In this document: positions 8,594 to 14,891 of the stretch, piece after piece
Numbering within the stretch: position 1 is the first letter of the stretch
Layout of the letters: each line of letters begins with the position of its first letter
Assembly: GCF_042432495.1 (NCBI RefSeq)
Contig: NZ_JBHLXC010000002.1
Location: 1,472,800 to 1,536,799, forward strand
Reading direction: 5' to 3'
Source of the DNA: Pseudochelatococcus lubricantis
Lineage (GTDB): Bacteria > Pseudomonadota > Alphaproteobacteria > Rhizobiales > Beijerinckiaceae
Length of the DNA: 64,000 nt
The notes under the pieces: model-generated
Seen by the model: the letters and a program-made list of their open reading frames with translations, nothing else
What the model was told of the DNA's origin: nothing
The model's database searches: none
Made by a program: the position numbers and the translations under genes

Positions 8594-9565
8594 ATGTCGA
8601 CCCAGACCCCTTCCCGGCCGGAGGTCCGCCAGCAGACCGATCTCGTCATCGGCCTGAGTGCCGTCATCGTGGCGGTAACCGGCGACGATCCCAAGGTGCT
8701 GGTCGTCCGCCACTGCGGCGGCCGGGAGGCGCTGCCCTCCGGCCCGCTGGAACGCGGCCATCGCACGCTGGAAACCGGCCTGAGGAACTGGGTGGAGCGC
8801 CAGACGCTTCAGAAGCTCGGCTATGTCGAGCAGCTCTACACCTTCGGCGACCGCGACCGTAGCGAGACGGACGGCGCGAACGCGACGCGCGCGCTGTCCG
8901 TCGCCTACCTCGCTCTGGTGCGCGAGGCACGGCCGGCGGGCGACGCCGATGCGGCCTGGCAGAGCTGGTATCGCTACTTCCCTTGGGAGGATTGGCGCGA
9001 CGGCCGTCCGCCGGTGCTGGACGCGCTGGAGCCGGTCCTGCGTGACTGGGCGGCCGCGGATGTGCGGGCCACCCGCGGCGAGCGGCTCTCGCTCGCATTC
9101 GGCTTCGGGGAGCGCGGCGTGTGGGACGAGGAACGCGCGCTCGAACGCTACGAACTGCTCTACGAGGCCGGGCTGGTGGGCGAAGCGCTGCGCGAGCAGA
9201 ACGCCGGCCGCCCCGCCCCGCTCGCTGGCAGCGTCGAGATGGCCGTCGATCACCGCCGCATGCTGGCGCTGGCCATCGCCCGCCTGCGCGGCAAGATCAA
9301 GTATCGGCCCGTTGTGTTCGAGCTGATGCCGCCGAGCTTCACGCTGCTTCAGCTCCAGCGCACGGTCGAGGCACTCGGCGGGGTGCGGCTGCACAAGCAG
9401 AATTTCCGCCGGCTGGTGGAGCAGCAGCGTCTCGTGGAGGAAACAGGCGAGGCCACAGGCGAGACCGGCGGACGCCCCGCCCGCCTCGTGCGCTTCCGCC
9501 GCGAGGTGCTGCTGGAGCGCCCCGCGCCGGGCGTGCGCCTGCCCGTCGCCGGCGGCCGGCGCTGA
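8594..9565 (+). CDS. nrtR: NrtR-like Nudix/winged-helix transcriptional regulator of NAD metabolism
   Basis: This 323-aa protein has a Nudix-type domain (residues ~15-150: 'TDLVIGLSAVIVAVTGDDPK', 'REALPSGPLERGHRTLETGL') and a C-terminal winged helix (~225-305: 'IKYRPVVFELMPPSFTLLQL', 'HKQNFRRLVEQQRLVEETGE'). The Nudix box lacks the REXXEE catalytic glutamates ('GLRNWVERQ'), as expected of NrtR proteins that sense ADP-ribose-type ligands rather than hydrolyse them. NrtR regulators repress NAD biosynthesis or salvage genes. The position directly upstream of nadA-nadB and close to nadC, plus the palindromes before nadA, supports this role. The frame is open further upstream; the ATG at 8594 matches the family's start. 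Confidence 0.82.
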   Translation: MSTQTPSRPEVRQQTDLVIGLSAVIVAVTGDDPKVLVVRHCGGREALPSGPLERGHRTLETGLRNWVERQTLQKLGYVEQLYTFGDRDRSETDGANATRALSVAYLALVREARPAGDADAAWQSWYRYFPWEDWRDGRPPVLDALEPVLRDWAAADVRATRGERLSLAFGFGERGVWDEERALERYELLYEAGLVGEALREQNAGRPAPLAGSVEMAVDHRRMLALAIARLRGKIKYRPVVFELMPPSFTLLQLQRTVEALGGVRLHKQNFRRLVEQQRLVEETGEATGETGGRPARLVRFRREVLLERPAPGVRLPVAGGRR

Positions 9566-9619
9566 GGCGATCCTCGTATTGCTTAAAAATATATTTTCCG
9601 CGATTTTCATGACATTCAG

Positions 9620-9651
9620 TTGACAAAGCCTTATGCTCAATTTTAGCATAA
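9620..9651 (+). promoter_or_regulatory. Probable nadA promoter overlapped by a palindromic operator
   Basis: A perfect -35 box TTGACA (9620-9625) is followed at 17-18 bp by a fair -10 (TTAGCA/TAGCAT near 9643-9649). A palindrome with arms TTATGCT (9631-9637) and AGCATAA (9645-9651), 7 bp apart, covers the spacer and the -10. A protein bound here would block RNA polymerase. The same half-site recurs at 9795, and the NrtR-like gene is immediately upstream. Confidence 0.7.
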
Positions 9652-9794
9652 CGGTCTGTCGGGCAATTCTGCCCGGCGTTTCAAGGGCGCGTTCCGATCG
9701 AATGGGATCATTGGATCGCTAAGAATTCGCTCAAAATCAAAGAATTAGAGCATGCCGGCGTTTCCGTGAAACGATCGTATGTTCTGCACCCCTA

Positions 9795-9815
9795 TTATGC
9801 TCATTATGAGCACAA
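9795..9815 (+). promoter_or_regulatory. Second nadA operator-like palindrome
   Basis: Arms TTATGCTCA (9795-9803) and TGAGCACAA (9807-9815) match with one mismatch around a 3-bp centre. The total length, 21 bp, equals that of the upstream site. It touches the ribosome site AAGGAAG (9814-9820) of nadA. Two sites in the leader are 164 bp apart, which would permit looping or double blocking by the NrtR-like protein. Confidence 0.65.
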
Positions 9816-9825
9816 GGAAGATGCG

Positions 9826-10878
9826 ATGCTCCACGCCAACTTCGCACCCCGTGAGGAAACAGCCCCCGCCTCCCTTGCCGCCGCGCGCCCGGAGGAAGGC
9901 TTTCCGCTGCCGCAACTCTATGCGCGCGTGTCGAAACACCTGTTGCCGGGCGAGTGGCCGGCGGTCGCGCGCGAGGTCGAGGCCATCGAGCGCCTGAAGA
10001 AAGAGCGCAACGCCGTCGTGCTCGGCCACAACTATCAGGCGCCCGAGATCTTCAACACGGTGGCGGACATCGTCGGCGACAGCCTCGCGCTCGCCCGCGA
10101 GGCCGTGAATGTGGATGCCGACGTCATCGTGCTGGCCGGCGTGCATTTCATGGCCGAAACGGCGAAGCTGCTCAATCCGTCGAAGACCGTGCTGATTCCG
10201 GACGACGGTGCCGGCTGCTCTCTCGCCGATTCCATCACCGGCGCGGACATCCGCCTGCTGCGTCAGCGCTATCCCGGCGTGCCGGTCGTCACCTACGTCA
10301 ACACTTCCGCCGAGGTGAAGGCCGAGAGCGACTATTGCTGCACGTCGGGCAATGCCGTGAAGGTGGTGCGCCACGTCGCGCGTGAGTGGGGCGTCAACCG
10401 CATCCTGATGCTGCCGGACGAATATCTGGCGCAGAACGTGCAGAAAGAGGTTCCGGAGATCGAGCTGATCGCCTGGAAAGGCCATTGTGAGGTGCACGAG
10501 CGCTTCACCCCGCAGGACATCCGCGACCTGCGCGAGAGCTATCCGGGCATCGTGGTGCTCGCCCATCCGGAATGCCCGCCGGAAGTGGTGGCGGAAGCCG
10601 ATTTCGCCGGCTCCACGGCCGCGATGGCGGACTATGTCGGCGACCACAAGCCGGGCCGCGTGGTGTTGATCACCGAGTGCTCCATGGCCGACAACGTTTC
10701 GGTCCATAACCCGGAAGTGGAGTTCGTGCGGCCCTGCAACCTGTGCCCCCACATGCGGCGCATCACGTTGCCGAAAATCCGCCGCGCGCTGGAGACCATG
10801 AGCGTCGCCGTCGAGATCGACGCGCGGGTGGCCGGGCGCGCCCGTGCCGCCGTCGAGCGCATGCTCGCCGTCCGTTGA
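9826..10878 (+). CDS. nadA: Quinolinate synthase NadA
   Basis: This 350-aa [4Fe-4S] enzyme condenses iminoaspartate with dihydroxyacetone phosphate to give quinolinate. The cluster ligands are visible in 'DDGAGCSLADS', 'AHPECPPEV' and 'RPCNLCPHMRRI', with further family blocks 'VVLGHNYQAPEIFNTVADIV', 'VTYVNTSAEVKAESDYCCTS' and 'WKGHCEVHERF'. The frame is open to 9766, but the ATG at 9826 is preferred because AAGGAAG lies 5 bases before it and the operator-like palindrome sits just upstream. nadB begins 13 bp after the stop. NadA uses the unstable iminoaspartate produced by NadB, so joint expression makes sense. Confidence 0.95.
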   Translation: MLHANFAPREETAPASLAAARPEEGFPLPQLYARVSKHLLPGEWPAVAREVEAIERLKKERNAVVLGHNYQAPEIFNTVADIVGDSLALAREAVNVDADVIVLAGVHFMAETAKLLNPSKTVLIPDDGAGCSLADSITGADIRLLRQRYPGVPVVTYVNTSAEVKAESDYCCTSGNAVKVVRHVAREWGVNRILMLPDEYLAQNVQKEVPEIELIAWKGHCEVHERFTPQDIRDLRESYPGIVVLAHPECPPEVVAEADFAGSTAAMADYVGDHKPGRVVLITECSMADNVSVHNPEVEFVRPCNLCPHMRRITLPKIRRALETMSVAVEIDARVAGRARAAVERMLAVR

Positions 10879-10891
10879 AGGGGCCGATGTC

Positions 10892-12400
10892 ATGTTGCAG
10901 GATTGCATTCTCGTGGTCGGCGCGGGTGTCGCCGGGCTTGCCACGGCGCTACGTCTCGCGCCCCTGCCGGTCACCCTGATCGCCGGCAGCCCCGTCGGCC
11001 ATGGAGCCGCGACGGCGCTGGCGCAGGGTGGCATCGCCGCTGCCCTCGGAGACGACGACGCGCCCGAATTGCATGCCGCCGACACGCTCGCGGCCGGCGC
11101 GGGCCTCGGCGATGCCGCCGTCGCCCGGCGCGTCGCGGAAGCGGCCGACGAGGTCGTCGCGTGGCTCGCCGGGCTCGAAACTCCGTTCGATCGCGATGCG
11201 GAAGGCAGGCTGGCGCTCGGCCTCGAAGCCGCCCACGGCCGCCGCCGCATCGTCCACGCGCGTGGGGACAGGACCGGCCTTGCCGTGCTGGAAACGCTGA
11301 TCCGCGCGGCCCGCGGCGCACCCCACATCATGATCGCCGACGATCTGCGCGCCGTCGCCCTGCTGCGCGATGCGCACGGCCGCATTGCCGGGCTCAGGGC
11401 ACGTGCGCCTTCGGGCGAAGTCGCCCTTTCCGCCCGCGCCGTGGTGCTTGCCACCGGCGGGCTTGGCGCGCTCTACGGCTCGACCACGAACCCGCCGGGC
11501 GCGGTCGGCTCGGGGCTGGCGCTCGCCGCCCGCGCCGGCGCGGTAATGCGCGACATGGAGTTCGTGCAGTTCCATCCCACGGCAATCGCCGTTGGCGCCG
11601 ATCCGATGCCGCTCGCGACCGAGGCTTTAAGGGGCGAAGGCGCGATCCTGCTGGACGAGCGCGGCAAACGCTTCATGGAAGACGTGCCGGGCCGGGAACT
11701 CGCTGCGCGCGACGTGGTGGCGCGCGCCATCTTCAGCGAGATCGCGGCGGGGCGGCAGGTGTTTCTCGATGCCCGCCTGAAGGGCCTCGAAGGCTGCTTC
11801 CCCGGCGTCGTGGCGCTCTGCCGCGCCCATGGGCTCGATCCCGCGCGCCAGCCTATCCCGGTGCGCCCGGCCGCACATTACCATATGGGCGGCATCCGGG
11901 TGGACGCGGCGGGCCGCAGCACCGTCGCCGGACTCTGGGCCTGCGGCGAGGTGGCATCTACCGGCCTGCATGGCGCCAACCGGCTCGCCAGCAACTCGCT
12001 GCTCGAAGCGCTCGTCTTCGCGGGCTGGATCGCGGACGACATACGCGGCAACCTTGCCCTGCCCGGCGCGCCGGAGACGCGCACGGCGCCGCGCGGCACG
12101 ATGCCCGCGCCTGCCGATATCCGCGCGCTGATGGACGCCGGGGTGGGCGTGGCGCGCGATGCCGCCGGGCTCAGCCATGTCATCCGCCGGCTTCACGATG
12201 TCGCGGCGGACGACCGCGCCCTCGTGGCGCTGATGGTCGCGGCCGGTGCCTTCGCGCGCCGGGAAAGCCGCGGCGGGCATTTCCGCGCCGACTGTCCCGC
12301 GGCCGATGCCATCGGGCTGCACAGCGAGACAACGCTCGACGCCACCCTGCGTTTCGCCGCGGAATTGTGCGGCGCGCCTCAGTCGCGGCAAGTAGCCTGA
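10892..12400 (+). CDS. nadB: L-aspartate oxidase NadB
   Basis: This 502-aa FAD enzyme oxidises L-aspartate to iminoaspartate, the first step of de novo NAD synthesis. It has the FAD-binding 'ILVVGAGVAGLATALRLA' at the N-terminus, 'GGIAAALG', the active-site block 'MEFVQFHPTAI', 'GEGAILLDERGKRFM', 'AHYHMGGI' and 'LWACGEVASTGLHGANRLAS'. The C-terminal helical domain contains 'ARRESRGGHFRADCP', which is typical of the family. The ATG at 10892 is 13 bp from the nadA stop and leaves the dinucleotide-binding fold right at the N-terminus. The frame upstream overlaps the nadA end and is not needed. Confidence 0.95.
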   Translation: MLQDCILVVGAGVAGLATALRLAPLPVTLIAGSPVGHGAATALAQGGIAAALGDDDAPELHAADTLAAGAGLGDAAVARRVAEAADEVVAWLAGLETPFDRDAEGRLALGLEAAHGRRRIVHARGDRTGLAVLETLIRAARGAPHIMIADDLRAVALLRDAHGRIAGLRARAPSGEVALSARAVVLATGGLGALYGSTTNPPGAVGSGLALAARAGAVMRDMEFVQFHPTAIAVGADPMPLATEALRGEGAILLDERGKRFMEDVPGRELAARDVVARAIFSEIAAGRQVFLDARLKGLEGCFPGVVALCRAHGLDPARQPIPVRPAAHYHMGGIRVDAAGRSTVAGLWACGEVASTGLHGANRLASNSLLEALVFAGWIADDIRGNLALPGAPETRTAPRGTMPAPADIRALMDAGVGVARDAAGLSHVIRRLHDVAADDRALVALMVAAGAFARRESRGGHFRADCPAADAIGLHSETTLDATLRFAAELCGAPQSRQVA

Positions 12401-12426
12401 CAGACAGACGTGGCGCGGCGACCGCC

Positions 12427-14529
12427 TCAATACCTGAGGCGCGCGTAGAAGGACCGGGCCGAGGCTGCCCGCGCCTCGCCCAGCGTGGTGACGCCCTTTT
12501 GGGCCAGCAGCGGCAGCAGCTTCAGGAAGATGGCGGCGGTCGTCAGCGCGTCACCGACGGCCGTGTGGCGGGCGGCGAGGTTGATGCCAAGCCGCGCGGC
12601 CGTCGCTTCCAGCCCGTGTTCCGTCTCGTGCGGATGCACGATGGAGGCAAGCAGCAGCGTATCCAGCACCGGCTGCTCGAAGCGCACGCCGCTGACCGCC
12701 TCCTTGATTTGCAGGAAGCGCATGTCGAAGGCAACGTTGTGGCCTACGAGCACGGTATCGGCGGCGAAGGCGTGGAACAGCGGCAGCACCTCCGCGATCG
12801 GCGGCTTGCCGCGCACCATCTCCGGGCGGATGCCGTGGATCGGGATCGAGGCTTCCGGAATATGCCGGCCGGGGTTGACGAGCTGGTCGAAGCACTCCCC
12901 GGCGAGCAGGCGGCCATTGACGATCCGCGTCGCGCCGATCTGGATGATCTCGTCGCCGCCCGCCGGATCGAGCCCGGTGGTTTCGGTATCGAAGACCGTG
13001 TAGCTGATCCCGGTGAGCGGCCGCTCGTCGAGCGTGCTGCCTTCGGCGCTCGCCCTGAACAGGTCGAAATCGTAATAGACCGGGCGGCTGTCGGAGGGCG
13101 CGAGGGGCGCCTGCGGCGCGCCCGACGCCAACGGCAGCAGGAAGCGCACGAAGCGGTCGCTGCCCTCGCGCTGCCGGCCGAACCACACCTCGCCGCCATG
13201 CCGCTCGGCAACGTCGCGCACCGTCAGCGGCAGACGCTCGTCGCCGACCTGCATCGGCTCCGTCTGCCAGCCGGGCGCGGGCTCCGCGCTCTCCCCCCGC
13301 CAGAGCAGGTCAAGATGCGCCCGCCCCTCCGCGCGCCGCAGCCGCAGCGCCGGCCTGCCCGCCGCCGCGCCGTGCCGGCCGGCCAGAAAGGCAAGAGCGC
13401 TGATGACGGCGAAGCTGTCCACCCGCAGCCACAGCCCGGGCTCGGCGTCGGTTTCGGCCGCGTCCCCCGACGTGGCGGCAATCCGCCGCGCGGCGGCGGC
13501 GAGGAGGTCCGCGCCCAGCATGTCCTGCAGCGGCCAGCGGCCCTTCAGGTCCTCGGATGTATCGGCGGCGAGCGCCTCAAGCCGCCGGCCCATCGCCGAC
13601 ACCTCGTCGCGCACGATCGCCTGGAAGCGCGCGCGTTCGTCCTCCGCGAGATCGGGATAGTCCATCAGGTCGAGCGCCGCCTGCATGGCCGCCAGCGACG
13701 CGCGGCTCGCCTCGGTGAGCGTCAGCAGCCGGGCGTCGCGGCTCGCGTGCGCGCGCTGCTCCTCGGTGATGTCGTCGACCAGCAGCACGAAGCCGGTCAG
13801 CGCGGCGGTGGCGCCTTCGCCCGCCGGGCGCACGCCTGCCATGCCCACCCGCAGCAGGTGGCCGTCGGGAAGCCCGGTCACGAAATGGGCCGGCGCCCCG
13901 CCGGCGCCCCGCTGTTCGAGCATCTCGCGCGCATGGGCGATGAGCGCGGGGTCGAGCAGCGCATCGATGGACCGTCCAAGGCCCACGGTGCCCCCGCAGG
14001 ACGCGAAGAGACGGCTGCTTTGTTGGTTATAAAGCAGGATGCGGCCGTCGAGGTTGCAGACGATCACACCCTGTTCGAGTTCCGCCATCAGCGCCGCGAG
14101 CTGGTCGCGCTGATAGGCGACGGCCTCGCTGGCGTCCGCGATCCGCTCGTCCATGTCGCTGCGCAGCGTGCGATGCCGGTCGGCGAGGGTGTTGATAGCC
14201 TCGGCCAGAGCCCGCAGGGTCGCGTTGCCCTGAGGCGGAATGGCGGGCGCCTGCGGATCGCCGGCCAGTACGCGCGTCGCGTCCGCGAGCCGGTCTGCGC
14301 CAGCCACGAAGATGGCATGCAGGCGGTAGAGGCCGAAGGCCGCAGCGGCCGCGGCCGCGAGCCACCAGATGGCAAGCACGGGCGCCTGTGTCGAGAGCGC
14401 GGTGCCGAGGCCGGTCCGTGACTCGGGCGCCGCGCCGGTGAAGAGCAGAAGCAGCGCGACCGCCTCCCACGCCGCCAGCAGCACGCCCGGCGCGAGCAGG
14501 GCCAGGAGAAGGCGGCGATCTCCCCTCAC
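12427..14529 (-). CDS. Membrane PAS/kinase-like protein with C-terminal DnaQ-type 3'-5' exonuclease
   Basis: The protein has 700 aa. Two hydrophobic segments (~5-35 and ~55-80) anchor it in the membrane. A linker with HAMP-like character follows, then a PAS-like region ('ELEQGVIVCNLDGRILLYNQ'). A helical pair, 'LTLTEASRASLAAMQAALDL', stands where a kinase has its H-box but has no histidine, and a degenerate ATPase-like region follows. The last ~180 residues are a DEDDh exonuclease like DNA polymerase III epsilon: 'VFDTETTGLDPAGGDEI', 'LVGHNVAFDMRFLQ', 'RHTAVGDALTTA'. The start is a GTG overlapping the stop of the response regulator gene (GTGA). Proteins of this type accompany CrbS-like acetate kinase loci in other proteobacteria, but their job is not known to me. 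DNA turnover or a signalling output are both possible. Confidence 0.82.
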   Translation of the reverse strand: MRGDRRLLLALLAPGVLLAAWEAVALLLLFTGAAPESRTGLGTALSTQAPVLAIWWLAAAAAAAFGLYRLHAIFVAGADRLADATRVLAGDPQAPAIPPQGNATLRALAEAINTLADRHRTLRSDMDERIADASEAVAYQRDQLAALMAELEQGVIVCNLDGRILLYNQQSSRLFASCGGTVGLGRSIDALLDPALIAHAREMLEQRGAGGAPAHFVTGLPDGHLLRVGMAGVRPAGEGATAALTGFVLLVDDITEEQRAHASRDARLLTLTEASRASLAAMQAALDLMDYPDLAEDERARFQAIVRDEVSAMGRRLEALAADTSEDLKGRWPLQDMLGADLLAAAARRIAATSGDAAETDAEPGLWLRVDSFAVISALAFLAGRHGAAAGRPALRLRRAEGRAHLDLLWRGESAEPAPGWQTEPMQVGDERLPLTVRDVAERHGGEVWFGRQREGSDRFVRFLLPLASGAPQAPLAPSDSRPVYYDFDLFRASAEGSTLDERPLTGISYTVFDTETTGLDPAGGDEIIQIGATRIVNGRLLAGECFDQLVNPGRHIPEASIPIHGIRPEMVRGKPPIAEVLPLFHAFAADTVLVGHNVAFDMRFLQIKEAVSGVRFEQPVLDTLLLASIVHPHETEHGLEATAARLGINLAARHTAVGDALTTAAIFLKLLPLLAQKGVTTLGEARAASARSFYARLRY

Positions 14530-14891
14530 GCCAGCATCTCCCGCACCTTTTCCAGCAGTTCGCGCGTCGAGAACGGCTTGGTGACATAGGCATCGGCACC
14601 GGCCCCGAGCCCGCGCGCCATGTCGGTCTCGCGGCCCTTGGCGGTCAGCATCAGGATGCGGATATCGCGTATCGCGGGATCGGCGCGCACGGCCTCGCAC
14701 ACCTCGAAGCCGGAATGCACCGGCATGGTGGCGTCGAGCAGCACCAGCGCCGGCCGCTCGCGGCGGATCGCCTCCAGCGCCTCGGCGCCGTCGCGCGCCA
14801 CCAGCACCCGATGCCCCTCGCGCTTCATCATGAATTCGAGCGATATGACGATGTTCGGCTCGTCGTCGGCGATCAGCACCGTGGCGCTCAT
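14526..14891 (-). CDS. Receiver-only (CheY-like) response regulator
   Basis: This 121-aa protein is a single receiver domain: acidic pocket 'IADDEPNI', phospho-acceptor Asp in 'LVLLDATMP', Thr/Ala in 'MLTAKG', conserved Lys in 'YVTKPFS'. It ends right after the receiver ('VREMLA'), so it has no DNA-binding output. CrbR-type regulators normally carry a LuxR-type helix-turn-helix. Its ATG overlaps the stop of the upstream kinase (ATGA), and its stop overlaps the GTG of the downstream exonuclease protein, so the three are translationally coupled. It probably accepts phosphate from that kinase and acts by protein contact. Confidence 0.9.
   Translation of the reverse strand: MSATVLIADDEPNIVISLEFMMKREGHRVLVARDGAEALEAIRRERPALVLLDATMPVHSGFEVCEAVRADPAIRDIRILMLTAKGRETDMARGLGAGADAYVTKPFSTRELLEKVREMLA

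Noticed and set aside
10903..14421. Plus-strand open frame of 1172 codons
   Set aside because: It runs antisense or out of frame to nadB and to the exonuclease gene, is extremely rich in Arg/Ala/Gly/His, and has no family motif. High GC content explains the lack of stops.
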